Numbered from the stretch's first letter, positions 25,686 to 38,060 are shown. The stretch: DNA of 64,000 nt from Bostrychus sinensis (GCA_020698575.1 CM036241.1:9962416-10026415), one strand, 5' to 3'. The notes: a model not told the origin generated them from the sequence alone. Made by a program: numbers and translations.

Positions 25686-26481
25686 CACTATATTTCCAAA
25701 AGTATTAGCTCACCTGCCTTTACACTCATATGAACTTAAGTGGCATCCCATTCTAGGGATGGTAGTGGGTTAAGCATTCGCCCAGCAACCGGAGGGTAGC
25801 CGGTTCGAATCCCATCTGAAGCGCATACTGTCGTTGTGTCCCTGGGCAAGACACTTCACCCACCTTGCCTGTGTGAATGTGTTAGTGTGGCTGTGTTTGG
25901 TGGTGGTCGGAGGGGCCATTGGCGCAAATTGGCAGCCACGCTTCCGTCAGTCTGCCCCAGGGCAGCTGTGGCTACAGAAGTAGCTCACCACCACCGAGTG
26001 TGACTGAGGAGTGAATGAATAATAGATCAAAAATTGTAAAGCGATTTTGAGTTGTGTGAAAAAGCGCTATATAAAATTGATGTATTATTCTTAATCCATA
26101 GGGTTTAATATAACGTCAGCCCACTCTTTGCATCTCTTTATGTGTCTGACCTGGCTCGCAGTCTTCGCTCTAATTCATCCCAAAGGTGTTCTGTCAGGTT
26201 GAGGTCAGGACTCTGTGCAGGTTCAGTCAACTTCTTCCACACTAAACTCGCTCATCCATGTTTTTATGGACCGTGCTTTGTGCTCTGGTGCAGTCATGTT
26301 GGAACAGGAAGTGGCCATCCCCAAACTGTTCCCACAAAGTTGTCCAAAATTGTCCAAAATCTCTTGGTGCTGAAGCATTCAGAGTTCCTTTCACTGGAAC
26401 TAAACTCCTGAAAACAACCCCACACCATAATCTGAGTTCTGTTATTTGGGTGGATGAGTGAATAGTTTTAGAAATATAGTG
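25686..26481 (-). mobile_element. Tc1-like transposon remnant with nested SINE
   Basis: Termini cactatatttccaaaagtat and aaatatagtg are inverted repeats flanked by TA on both sides. The minus strand encodes decayed transposase C-terminal sequence (VPVKGTLNASA, TLWEQFGDGHFLFQHDC) with frameshifts, and most of the N-terminal part is gone. A SINE at 25755-26086 interrupts it. Non-autonomous. Confidence 0.88.
25755..26086 (+). mobile_element. tRNA-derived SINE inserted in Tc1-like element
   Basis: tRNA-like head with GTGGGTTAAG and B box GGTTCGAATCC, body with tgtgtccctgggcaagacac, cagtctgccccagggcagct and accaccgagtgtgactgag, 3' end aaaagcgctatataaaattg. Target sequence attct is duplicated at 25750-25754 and 26087-26091. 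Good copy of the family. Confidence 0.85.
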
Positions 26482-26524
26482 TATGTTCATAGACAGGGCC
26501 GTTGTAGGTTAATATTTATAAATC

Positions 26525-26700
26525 TTGGGGCTTATGTGGGGTACACCCTTGACAGGGCCAGATACTCGCAGGGCCGACCAGACACACACTGACAGACAAC
26601 CATTCACTCAAACATTTATTCACTAAGGGTGATTTAGAGTCACCAGTTCTCCTAAAACATACAGTACATGTCTTTGGACAGTGGACACTACCCCCACCTC
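26525..26700 (+). repeat. teleost interspersed repeat fragment
   Basis: Contains gtggggtacacccttgacag, caaccattcactcaaacatt, gatttagagtcaccagttct and tgtctttggacagtgg, matching the copy at 46377. Confidence 0.7.
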
Positions 26701-29452
26701 CCACCCCCTTTCTTACACCATTATTTTATACGTTATTAAGTCTGACTGGCTGATGCTGACTGAATGCGCCCTAATGCCTGGTAGGCTATTTAGTCACTTT
26801 GAATGTGTGCTAGGGCTAGGTAGGTCGCGGGTAGTTTGGCTATAGTTTCAGTGTTCATCTTATTTTCTGTCGTGCTTACCTGAAGTGGTTTTAAAAATAC
26901 ATGTGCCATTATGTTTGTGCTACACGGTCAGACCAGTTGAGAACCACTGCTTTACGTCTTGATTTGCTTACGCTTCTCATGTCGTAGTCCAGCTCACAGA
27001 GGAGACAGGAGAGAAGAGATGAGTTAAGTGCAATGGGACGTCCTTCCTCAGAACCACCATTTGCACTAACATCTGTTTATGGCATTCACACAACTGAATC
27101 CCCAGCAAAACCAACACCAGATTCATGACTTTCTCTTCATCCATGCAGCTACAATGATTTTTGACAGATGTATGTCTCCTCCATCCTACCTATGAGCAGT
27201 GTTGGAACAAGATGGCACACAGAGAGTACTGTGTTGTGCAAATGAGGAGCCAAGGATGCAAGAAAGGCCAGATGTTGACCTTATTTGGTTCAGTGACTGT
27301 ATCTGCACTAAACACAGCAGAGTTTGGTGCCAAGGGTTCGCTCGGGGCACATTCACACAAGAAGATGGCAAAAGCAGTAACTTTTTTAATTACTGTGCTT
27401 TGTATTACAGAGCTCCCATAAAACTAAGAATAAATGACCTAAAATATTTAGACTGTGTATAACGATGCAGCCTTAAAATGTATTATGTCCATCTTCAAAG
27501 CTGTCACTGCAAGCTGCAAAACTTCTGAAAGCCAAACCAACAAACATAAAAATAACTTTTGTGTAATGCCAGAGCCACATCTGGTGATAAATTCCTTCGT
27601 GCTGTTTCCGTTGGAGGATAAAAAATGTGAGCTGCATTCTCCAGTTCAGGAAGTGTTTCCCACATCATGGACCTCTGTGTGTTTTAGGTCAGGGCAAGAA
27701 ATCAAGAACAGTTAGGTCAGAAACACTTTCACTGCCAAAAACAAATATTCACACTCGCAGACTCACAAACACACACACATGTTTATCCTGGTACAACAGC
27801 CACAGAGGGATACAGTCAATAAACCAGGGGAAGTATTACAGACACCAAAAAAGTCTTTTCATGGTTTAGTCTCTATTACATTGCTCCTGTCTGCTTCTCC
27901 AAGGCGGAAGTGTGCTCATAACTATCTGCTGTAGGATATAAATTAGCTCCAGCCATATCCAATAGAGCCACATTTATTAAATTCTTCTTCTCTAATCCAC
28001 TTATGTTGTCAACAAGTCATTAATTGTGTCTTATACAAACTCCTGCAGAGGTCTCTTCATTCCCAAACCTTTTTCTCTCAGTCTTCCTCCTCTCACATGA
28101 TGCCTCCTCCTCCTCACATGAGCTGATTTTAACCAGTATTAGCTTGGACGGTGTGGTTAATGTGAAGAATCAATTGTGGGTCTAGCAGTAATGACAGTCA
28201 GCCGCCTCCTGACAACTGGGCTGACAGACTGAACACAGAGGAGCTGTATTCTCTCAAAGGAAATAAAACTCACAAGATTTCAGATGAATTCACTTGTTGG
28301 GCAGATAAAATGAAAGACAAAGCTCTCTTGTCACAAATTAAATAAACAAATGGTGTTGCTATGGGTTCTCTCCTCTTTCTCCCAGCGTCTAAAGTCATGC
28401 ACGTATACTGTAGGTGAACTGGTGACTCTAAATTGAATGAATGTGAGAGTGAATGGTTGTCCTTTGCAGTGGCGGTGGTTGAAGCGTTGACGTTTAAATT
28501 TACTCAGGGCTGGATTTTGAGAAAAAAATCACGGGGTGCAAATGGACTATTACAATATAACTACTGCTAACATTTGAACTACTGAACTACAGAGAATGTG
28601 GATGAAAAACTAGGAAAGTTGGGCTATAAAAGCAATTAAGAAAACATTTCTTTTATAACAGAACATAACATCAGTCACATTCATTTAATTGATTTCCAAG
28701 AGTCTCTCCACAAGTTAAAAAAGGTGCCAGTGTCTAAAATGCTGCAGCTGAATGCCTAGATTACCATGTTGTTGTTCAGCTAAACGCGCCACAAACTTGT
28801 CCAGAATTAAAGTTTTATTGCATTTAAACTCAATATGGAGTAAAGCCAAACTGGAGAAACTGCTCTTTGTCGTAGTGGAGTATGAATAATATGTAATTAA
28901 TGAAGAGGTTGTAGTACTGACTGGATTGAAGTTGTAGTACTCAGTGGTAAGAAACTCAACAGATATTGGTCCAAAAACTGTGTCCATCATTGCTGTTTAT
29001 TCATAGTACACTGTGTCCAGGTGGGGTGGCTTTTATAGAAGCCCCTGTGTTAACTCGATCTAATGCACAACTACACAGAAAGCAGTAAGCGAGGATTTAC
29101 ACGCAGCCTACTGGGAGACACACGGCGTGTGCATCATCAGCGGGCCCCTGAATGATCTGCTCCCACATAAAAACAGCCGTTCACTCCGGACATAGCACTA
29201 GGGCCCCCCAAGAATCACCTCTGGGTGTGAGAAGTGTGTGGGAGGATTGCATACAAACAATAAGGCGCTCCTGTATATTTTAGGGGAGAGGGTCCGGGTG
29301 ATGAAGCATGTTTGTAAAGGCCATGTGTCAGCCCTGGGACTGGCCTTTGTCCAGCATGTGCCCCGCCTAAAACGCCTGTAGACACTGGGCTTTGGATCAT
29401 GGGGCACCCCCAGTGGCATGTGTGTGTGTGTTTCTTTCCTTCTTCCTCTCTA

Positions 29453-29453
<1 letters not shown>
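26701..29453. other. no gene; one small repeat fragment
   Basis: 28,410-28,465 is an inverted fragment of the same interspersed family (gtgactctaaattgaatgaa). Open frames of 60-91 codons in 27,160-29,420 occur on both strands and are not recognised. Confidence 0.4.
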
Positions 29454-29504
<51 letters not shown>

Positions 29505-29522
29505 GTTATTATTATTGTTATT
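29454..29522 (+). repeat. (ATT)n microsatellite
   Basis: About 23 units with two gtt variants near the 3' end, preceded by a short (TG)n and pyrimidine stretch. Confidence 0.95.
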
Positions 29523-30780
29523 GGTTGTCTGTTTTCTTCTAAAACTGGATGGGAGCAGGGAAAATGGGTGGGGGATGGTCATGTTTTTTTCTCCAATGGC
29601 ATGTCTACAAATAACATGAAATATATATATAAAGAGGAAAGAATGAATAAGTATAATTAAATATGACACATACATTTATCGACTCAATAAACTCACTGCA
29701 GTCTTGGAAAAAGAACTTCATCAGTGCAGAGCCACCGTTTTGTAATCCAGTGTATTTAGATGAAGTATGCTGCAAAAGTTGTGAGTGAGAGTTTGTGACT
29801 TTATCCTGTGTGTTATCAATATATATTTCAACATATATTAAAATAAAACCAAGTATTTATAAAGGCACAGAGATACCAATCTAAACTAACTTTTTAAAGC
29901 CATCAAACAGACAGCATCTACTCTAATGAGAACATGTTTCTATGAACACTAAAAAACCATAACAAAAAAGCCCAAACGTTTGCCAGATTTATGCACATGG
30001 CTGGTTTTACTTTGTTGACATAAAAAATCCTTCTAAAAAGGCTGACAGCAGATGGGTTAGTGGTTCACTGAGCTCCTGCTTCTAGCACAAACTCACCAGA
30101 GGAGCCTCGGTGTGTTTTAATGAGGACCTGAGTTTGGACTGGACCACCGCATGAGTCTGGACTGCCCCACTTAATCTGCTCTAGATCATCACATGTGCCA
30201 AATACTTACCACTGTTTACCGTCACTACTATTACTGTGGCATAAGCTGTAAGCAGACCCTGGGTGGCAGCACCATTCGTCCTGCAGAGTTTAAAAAGTGA
30301 AGTCATTAAGAAGTATGTGGGGTTAGTAAGTCATGTGCCCAGTCGGGATTGTTTGAAATTCATTAACATATCCACAGCTCTGATGGTAACGCTGCTTAAT
30401 CTATGGCTCTACAATTAACTGCTGCATTAGCAATTTATATGTATGGGGCTCAGGTGGGGCTTAGGTGTGTCTCCACTAGGAATGTCACTGACAAATGTAT
30501 GATAAAAATTTAAAATATACTATTCATAGTACGTTTAATTGTCTAATAATGGTATATTGTAACACCAAAAACACCATTAGACAGTCATCTAGATTTTATT
30601 AACCAAGATTTTTCGACAATATTTTGGCCTCTCAAGACTTTACTAGATAACAGGAAGTAACAGGAAATCATGGGGAGAGAGAAGACAGATACATTCAGTA
30701 AATTACTGCAGTCCAGACTCGAGCAGAGGCGAGCTGTAGTCACTCTGTATATATGCCCTGCATGTAAACCACATTGCATT
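29523..30780. other. no gene recognised
   Basis: No coding or repeat family recognised. Confidence 0.45.
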
Positions 30781-31237
30781 ATCCATCCATTTATCTTTTT
30801 CTGCTTCTTCCGTCAGGTTGCGGGGACAGCAGTTGAAGCAGAGATGCCCAGACTTTTCTCTCCCCGGACACTTCCTCCAGCTCTACTGGTGGAATCCTGA
30901 GGCATTCCCAGGCCAGCAGAGAGACGTAGTCCCTCCAGTGTGTTCTAACTTTTCCCCGAGGCGTCCTGCAGGTGGGAGATGCCCGGAGCACCTCCCCAGG
31001 GATGCATCCAGGAGGCATCTGGATCTGTGGAGGAGCAGCAGCACTACTCCGAGCTCCTCCCAGGTGACTGACCATATCTCTTTTCATCATTTTGGCCGCT
31101 TGTATCCGAGATCTTGTCCTTTCAGTCATGACCCAGAGCGCAGGTGAGAGTAGGAACATAGATTGACAGGTAAATTGAGAGCTTTGCCTTTCGGACTCAG
31201 CTCCTTCTTCACCACAACAAACTGGTACATCAACCAC
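30781..31237 (-). pseudogene. LINE ORF2 C-terminal fragment
   Basis: The minus strand encodes MTERTRSRIQAAKMMKRD, then THWRDYVSLLAWECLRIPP and SGERKVWASLLQLL, resembling the post-reverse-transcriptase tail of teleost LINE polyproteins (the TRWRDYVSRLAWERLG-type segment). It has internal deletions relative to what I remember of the family. 5'-truncated, non-functional. Confidence 0.8.
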
Positions 31238-33477
31238 AATACTGCAGACACTGCACCAATCGCATTATAGTTTTATTAAATTAATGCTCAGTGCATGAGA
31301 TGGATCTTTTTGCTCATTCATATGTGTGCAGAAAAGGGTTCCTCAAACTAAACTTAGAGCTAGAGCTAGGTTTAAGGTTTGAATGGGATTTTACGGTGGG
31401 GAACTGGTACAATTTTACATTTTTAATAAGATAAAAGTAGAAAAAAGAAAAACTATGTTATTGTTATGGGGTGGGCTTGGCATTATCACAGAAAAAAAAT
31501 TCTGGTTACAGTAATTGTAGTTCCCGCAGTCTCTAAAATCCGAATGAGAGCCAGAGCTTTGTGAGCCACACGTCCTGCTGCTACCTCCTCATCATTACTT
31601 AGTCATGATATAAAAAATACAGTTTTTGTAGCTGTGCCACATTTTCCTTACAGATTACCACCGCAGTGTTGGGTAAATGTTTTGACTGTGCCCTGGTGTG
31701 AGTTCGTTACTTTTGCAGCTGAAGTTCGCTCAGCAGTGACATTCCTCTCAGAGCTAGATAAACACCCCAAGACAAACAGCGTCCCGTTACAGCCATACAC
31801 CCCTCTATAAACCCCCGAGGTCCTTCCTTGATACGGGACATGATTGGTGAGACCGGAGCATGGGAATGGTCAACTTATCGTCATAACGCCCCATGCATTT
31901 TCACTTTATCTGAATAGATGAGCGAGGTGATGATTGAGTCTATAGCATGGTACATCTTTCTTGTGCATGTTTTACCAGTGTGTGTGTGGATGAGCTGAGA
32001 GTTTACCCCACAGCAGAGTCACTTTAATGAAGCGAGGGGCCGTTAGTGAGAGTCCACGCTTCATAAAACTAAAGGAAGAGTCAACTGAGTCTGCAGCAGC
32101 TGGTTCACCTCCTGTCACCTCCACCAGAGAATGACCTCAGTTCAGTCACACAGCCTCTGCTTTCAGCCTTCTCAAGCACAACTTACGAACACTAGCTATT
32201 ATAAAAGTAAGCCCTGAAAACCCCCACCACCGCACCCTCCATAAACATAGTTACTGACCTGTTTTTATGGTATTAAAAAAAGGAAAGGCCGAACTAACAT
32301 CCTCAAATGACTGACACAATAAACTGAACTGAGGTCTAGAGTATTTCTGGAACCTACTGTTTAAGTTGCGTGTTAGATCCTGGCCTGCCACACAAACTCT
32401 TTCCTATTCTATACAAAGAAATTTGTCTGGTACCTCTTCGGTAACATTTAGTTTCTGAGGTGGAACAATGACAGGCGAAGAAACGAAGGGCGGGACATAA
32501 TCTGTGCACTGTGTTCCTCCCGTATTTTTCATAAAACATCAGAATACAGTGTAGTTTGAGCAGTTCTGTACTTATTTATGAATGGGGACAGCAGCAGAGG
32601 CCAGTTGTACAATTATTTGTTCTAATTTGTTGTACGTCACATGTCAACGAGACTCACCTGTTGTTGAAATGGGAACAAGATGAAGAAAAAAAATCCCACA
32701 GAGGACTGAACAATAACGCAAAATTCAGCAGAACCAAAAGGTGATGATGGAAAGCTATAAATGCCGCTAATCAGGTCAGAGAAGTGATTAAATTTAAGTT
32801 TCTGCTTTCGTAAGACGGGCTGCAGATAAACAACTGTGATTGGCCATTTCCAAATTGAATTGGAGAAATGCGCTGCCCTGAGAGGGGAACCAGTCTCTCC
32901 AGGCTAAGACCCAATGGCTTGACCAATGCAATCTCAAGATTATTATTAAAAATTATGTCTATTGTCTAAACGGTAGTCACAATGCTGGTCCTGAACATAT
33001 GCAGGGCTGTAAGCAGGGTAGGTTTGAGGGGCAATTTTTGAGACCATTTAAATTTTACTATATAATATTTTCATTTCTGACTGATTTTTCTGAGGGATGA
33101 ATGCTTTGACACACTTTTGACTCAGCAAGGGAGGGCCCAGGTAAACAGGAAGTAAAACACATTATATATTATACAAACTTCATGGGCCGCTCACTTTCAC
33201 CAGAATATTCATTAAATAGAGTTGACAAATTTCTCAAATCAGGAAAATATGGACAAGCCTTGAATAGATGCTTTATAGAGCCACAGCCAATTGGACCGTC
33301 CTGTAGCTAAGAGCATTTTAAAGTGTCAATTTCAATGTGTTTGGACAAAGCTTATAGATACAGACTGAACTTTCTCATCTTTTAGTAGGTCAGTGTGGGT
33401 CTTTATATCTTATTGTGGATTTTAAACATAACATGAATGAATGCTTGCAGATGTCATACCTACTGTATTGTCTCTAT
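31238..33477. other. no gene recognised
   Basis: Only short open frames, no repeat family recognised. Confidence 0.45.
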
Positions 33478-33655
33478 GGGGCAGCAGTAGCTCAATTAAT
33501 AGAGACATTTGCTCCCTAACCTTAAGGTTGATGGTTCAATCCCTGCCACTGGCTTGTCATTGTGTGTGGCGAGTGAATGAATAATGCAATTTTTAAGTGT
33601 CTTTGTCAAAAAAAGTGCCATACATGAGTGATTTATTATTATTTGTGCATTTTTA
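33478..33655 (+). repeat. tRNA-derived SINE, short form
   Basis: Head gcagtagctcaattaatag (A box) and gatggttcaatccctg (B box), then an abrupt join to gagtgaatgaataatgcaat and a (TTATT)-type tail; the central body is deleted compared with 25755. Confidence 0.7.
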
Positions 33656-34242
33656 TGTGGTTCCAATAAGAAGCTGTCACACTGCGGGTCCATATAAATA
33701 AGTGCTTAATAATGAGGCCTATATCATATCTTAAAGTCTTGTTTTCTATCAATGTGTCGTGAAGATTAAACAGTTAAATATGAGAAAATGAACACTGTTC
33801 ACTTGATTGTCTACAGTTCAGCGCACCTCTCCAGTCGGTCATTTATCTTTTTATTAAAGACCAGTGACAGTGAAGTATATATAAGACACTCCATCTTGTC
33901 TGCCTGAGTGTTAGCTTCCAAATGAAAACAAATGAAGACATTAATTAGCCTGAGTGCAGACACAGCGAAGGCCTCTTTTAACAAATCATCCACTTCTCAT
34001 GAACTCTGTGTAAAGTGCGGGACACACTGTACTGATGTGATTTTCAGTTTTAGCTCAGTGAAAAAACATGGGAACATTGCTTCAAGGCTGTTAAGTTACA
34101 TAGAGAGTGCAAACTATAAACTGTTACTAAACTATTATGTGCAGATACTTTTTAATACAAGTTTTTTATACTGTCACTAAATCCCAATAAAGTCTACATA
34201 CACAGTATTGATAGTGTGAATAAAACTGTTCAGTATTTAATT
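33656..34242. other. no gene recognised
   Basis: Antiparallel open frames at 33811-34180 without recognisable product. Confidence 0.45.
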
Positions 34243-34345
34243 TGACACAGTGGTTAGCACTCTTGCCTCAAAGCAAGGTCTCGGGTTTGATTCCTGGACC
34301 TGACTGTGTGGAGCCTTCTGTGGGGAGTTTGCACCACTAAAAAAC
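34243..34345 (+). repeat. teleost interspersed repeat fragment
   Basis: acagtggttagcactcttgc, ctcgggtttgattcctgg and tggggagtttgca are the inverse of the end of the family copy at 8760-9036. Confidence 0.65.
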
Positions 34346-34359
34346 ATATTGGGTCAGGT

Positions 34360-34773
34360 TACTTACTTCATTGTACATGCTAATTCAAGAAAATTCAAGA
34401 TAAAAAAATGTTTTTAAAATGCAATAAATATAAAAAAATAACAAATAAAATATATATTAATATATTATTTGCTATATATTTTATCATAAAAATGTAACCA
34501 AAATCTTAAATTTACAATAAAAATGAATCAGAAATATTATCATTTGAATACCTCTTCTTTAAAACAAGCTATATAGCTATTCAAATCATGTTTTTATCTG
34601 TTTCACCTCCTTTTAGTCAATAATTTTTAATCAATAATCAATGAGACACTTGTGCGTGCTTGTTTTTCACAAGTTTCAATAGTTTAATATGAAAAGATCT
34701 CAAATATTTTCTTATCAAATTATGAAATAACCCCCTGTAAAGTGCTTGTGTACCCCTAGTTTGGGAAACACTG
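34360..34773 (-). mobile_element. hAT-like element (family A), right part
   Basis: The interior tttcacaagtttcaatagtt and aaattatgaaataa matches 23225-23290 closely. It ends gtacccctagtttgggaaac actg at 34773. The left terminus is unclear. Confidence 0.65.
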
Positions 34774-34899
34774 CATTACAGTCATATACTACTGTATTCT
34801 ACTGTTACTATTGCCATTTTATTTAGTTTGACTGTAAACATTCAACAGTATAAATGATAAAATAAATAAAACAGACAGAAAGTGCATGTTTAAATAGTC

Positions 34900-34905
34900 T
34901 TTATT
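34900..34905 (-). terminator. inka1: inka1 polyadenylation signal
   Basis: AATAAA on the minus strand, about 105 nt past the stop codon at 35009. Cleavage would fall near 34,880-34,890, giving a short 3' UTR of about 120 nt. Confidence 0.6.
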
Positions 34906-35008
34906 GTCAGTAACTGCATCACAGTATAATAATAAAAGGTGTGAGGAATGTGGTATAAAAATAAAGTGACTCTATGCATTCTCCATTATATGTCTGAGTG
35001 TGATTCAG

Positions 35009-35987
35009 TCAAACGTAGCCAATGATATCCTTGCATACGATCGGCTGTCGACTCCCGGACTTCATCACGTCAGAGAAGTGATAAAACCCAGAGTCCAGTT
35101 TGTTAATGCCCGACAGAGACTGGTGGAAGAACGGCGCTTTGGTTTGGGATGGCGCGATTGGACATGACATGCGTTTGGAAGCGTTTGCTGTCCTGTTTGC
35201 TCTCGCCGACTCTGTGTGCGGCCTCATCTTTACCCTGTCCTCCACGCTTTTCGAAAACCCCGCCAACTTCCTCCTCATGTTGACAAAAAACCCTTTCCCG
35301 GTCCTTCTCGGAGCTTGCTTCACCTCCGCCGACTCGGGACACTCTGGCAAGTCCATCCAGTTTTGTATCAAGTCTGCAAAGCTATTATCGCCCAAGACTA
35401 GCGGTTGCCGGTTGCGTCCCCTCGTTAGCAAAGAGTTCGTCCAATCTTCCGAATCGCCGATGCCGAGCCAACTTTCGAGACAGACGTCGGAAGTCGATTT
35501 TGGTCGGATACGTCCACTGGGGGCTCTGTTGGTGCGCAGGCAAGCGGAAGAAGACACTCTTACGTTCCTTGTTCTTCTTAGCGCGAACAGTTTCCTCTTG
35601 CCAGGACGCTTCAGAATAGCCAGAGTCCAAGTCCAAACTGCGATGGCTGCTCGGAGTGCTCAAATCCAGGCTTAGTCTAAGTCGAATGCCCGGATCGTCC
35701 TCGTCCTCTTCCTCCAGTGGACTAGCCAAGCAGCAGGCGGAGTCATACGTGCTTGTGCTAGCGTCGGACATGCGGAATCGGGCTCTCTGCTCGCGCTGGA
35801 TGGCCCGTTGTTGACAGGCTCGGGCCACGGCAGCATGACGGGCCAAAGCGGGCAGTTGGGCGTTGATTTGGGACAGGGGGCGTCTGGGGGCATCGCAGGT
35901 TCTCCGGAGATTTTTCAGGTCCTGGAGCGACCGCATCATGTACTGCATCTGCTCTATGAGGCAGTCGCTGGGGTCCCGCAGGCAGTG
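35009..35987 (-). CDS. inka1: inka1 main coding exon
   Basis: The acceptor ctctcctcag|cactgcctg at 35988-35989 follows a good pyrimidine tract. The first codon after the splice is H9, phase 0, matching the 24-nt start exon. The exon holds the rest of the protein, the frameshift near 35580 and the stop TAG/TAA-type codon at 35009-35011 after IIGYV. It is GC-richer and more CpG-rich than its surroundings, as expected of real coding sequence. Confidence 0.88.
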
Positions 35988-37680
35988 CTGAGGAGAGAGG
36001 AGAAGAGGGGTCAGCAGAGGAACAGAAAGTATAAGTCTAGTGTATAAGTCTAATTTAAAGCTTTTTAATGGCATTTTAATGCAACAAACATACAATTATA
36101 ATGCTAGTGTAGGCTACGAATAAAACTAATGTCAGCAATTTTACTTCAAAACTATTTTAAATGTTTAATGTCTGTTTGCCAAATTTAATGCTTTTCAATG
36201 CCTTCATTTTCTCAAAATCAATTTAATGACATTTAATGCTTTTTAATGCCTCCTGGAAACCCTGTAACATAACATAACAACACACTTTGTATCTGTTTGT
36301 CTCTGTCTCTGAAATTATGTTCTAATAGCTGTTTGTTTGTTTTTTTATCTTTGTATGTAGTAAAGTAATATACACTCTTGACTTTTCTGAGAATTTTTTT
36401 AAGCCTGTGAATTTTAAGTTTATTACAAAAAGTTAAACCGTTTGCAGCAAGGGTCAGTTTCTACTAATACACAAATAAAGTTTATAATGCTTGTTACAAT
36501 ACTGATATAGTAAACCATTGCAGCAACTCTACTAGCCTCCATTGTCACTGGGCAAACTGCTTTTCATATCTGTATATTTTGTAAATTTAGATTAGTCTAT
36601 TTATTTATTTTTGCACCAAATGACCAAAGCAAAGTCCTTTTCATTTACAACAACAATAAATGTGATTCTGATTCTGTTGCAATATAAGCTGTTCTTGCAA
36701 AATAGGTAATTCCTGTAGTTGATTTTATGATAAATACTACGTCCCAGAAATGTCTATGAGTAAATATTAAATGTCACAAGGGCCTTTTTTTTTTGGCGGG
36801 CAGGTTGAGGCTTGCAGCTCGTGAGCCAATCAAAACTGCGGCAACACCAAATGATTTTACAATAGGAAAAACAAAACAAACCAACTGTGAGAGTGAACGC
36901 CCAGTATCTTCACAAACAAAATGACCCGACTCCCGCCTATAATGACTTCTGGAAATCTACTAGGGTCAAAAGTAAGGAACTGTTGTCAAGATTTCATATA
37001 TGGGACTGCTGGCCCTTTAAGACACAGCAGGAGCTACACATGAAATTCAGCAGTGACACAGTAAAGGTTATAATGCTCCTGTTTCCTCTCAAAATGTGCA
37101 GCTCTGATTGGTTGGGATTAGCCAGTGAGCCGCTGTGGTTCAGTCTCAAACTTAAACAAGCCATAGACCGATCATGTGACTGTCTGAGTGTGTGGAAAAG
37201 TCAACCCACACACAAAAAATATCTCATCTCTACTTCTATGTGCTTTTTTTTTTTCAGTCTAGAGCAAGATAACCAGACTATAACTTGTACAATGCAACAA
37301 AAATCTTCTGTTAACATAAAGCTTGGAGATTAATATGCAAAATTCACATTCCATTTAAGCCAATGCACTGTTTTTAACATACTTTTGTAAAATCTGGCAA
37401 TAACTCAAGTCAGGAAACTGAGCCTAATAAAAAAATAAAAAAAATAAAAAAACGCTACATCTGCTGCTATTGAAAGGATTTTTGCCAAAGTCTGTCAAAC
37501 CGTTTGGTAAGAGGTCACGTTTTTGTTTTTTGTTTTGTTGTCTACTGTATGCTTGCATCGCCGACCATTTAACCATATGCTACATTTCCAAACGAGCAGA
37601 TAATTTGGCTTTTGTTAAAACATTAGACATCTCTATTGCATGAATTGTGAACTTACCATGTCGAGATCCTTCTCTTTCAT
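35009..37680 (-). CDS. inka1: Inka box actin regulator 1 (FAM212A family), with apparent frameshift
   Basis: Inka proteins bind and inhibit the Cdc42-effector kinase PAK4 and act in neural crest and cytoskeletal control. Exons: 37657-37680 (ATG, MKEKDLDM) and 35009-35987. The N-terminal half has CLIEQMQYMMRSLQDLKNLRR (helical), an acidic stretch EEEDEDD and DSGYSEASW. The Inka box (SEDWTNSLL...RNRQPLVLGDN...DLPE) lies at 35342-35452 and the C-terminus is KDIIGYV. The two halves are in different frames. Frame one runs from 35987 to a stop at 35385; the Inka-box frame is open from upstream of 35580 to a stop at 35009. As sequenced, translation gives 208 residues without an Inka box; skipping one base near 35580 gives about 334. 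inka1 rather than inka2 is inferred mainly from the gnai2 neighbour. Confidence 0.85.
35988..37656 (-). other. inka1: inka1 intron 2
   Basis: 1.67-kb intron. A 148-codon plus-strand open frame (36887-37333) lies in it but is unrecognised and crosses low-complexity sequence. No defined transposon recognised. Confidence 0.6.
37657..37680 (-). CDS. inka1: inka1 start exon (8 codons)
   Basis: The minus strand reads tatag|gattggagcc, then a 22-nt 5' UTR, then ATG AAA GAG AAG GAT CTC GAC ATG, then |gtaagttc (strong donor at 37655-37656). The whole exon is 37657-37702. The start was chosen because this is the only ATG in the spliced leader just before the H9 exon and it keeps phase 0. Confidence 0.8.
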
Positions 37681-37946
37681 TTGTACAGCAATGGCTCCAA
37701 TCCTATAAGAGAGATACAACATTACTTTGAATGCTACCTTTGCTTATAGCGACATTTGGACGAGAAAAAACTCTATTACTTTTAACGCTAACACTATCCA
37801 CTTTACACATTTGACGATAAAATCCAATATTATTTCAAAACTGGGGACATTTTAAGGAGAAATTGGCTTTAAAATGTTTGAAGTCTACCATAATATAAAG
37901 AAAATTTTCATAAGCAACATTTTGAAGAAAAAAGTAAAACACTCAC

Positions 37947-38060
37947 GTCTGACTTTTTCTAAAATTTTGCGTTTTCCCATTAAAAGTAGGCTCTCCAGAG
38001 ATGTGTCCGTGCGCAGCAGTCCTCTCACGCGCTCGTACGGCTACAGATGTGGTAAATGCT
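37947..38060 (-). other. inka1: inka1 non-coding first exon (5' end approximate)
   Basis: A strong donor cagac|gtgagt lies at 37945-37946 on the minus strand, about 240 bp upstream of the start-exon acceptor. The 5' end is placed about 30 nt downstream of a TATA-like element in the CpG-rich promoter. This is inferred from splice signals only; no transcript evidence is available. Confidence 0.5.

Noticed and set aside
35540..35565. A GTAAGA at 35558-35563 that might open a tiny intron and explain the inka1 frame change
   Set aside because: The nearest downstream AGs (caacag, cccccag) would remove only 38 or 47 nt, too short for a vertebrate intron, and both give the wrong phase for the Inka-box frame.
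36887..37333. 148-codon plus-strand open frame in inka1 intron 2
   Set aside because: Crosses T-rich low-complexity sequence, is antisense within an intron, and has no family match.
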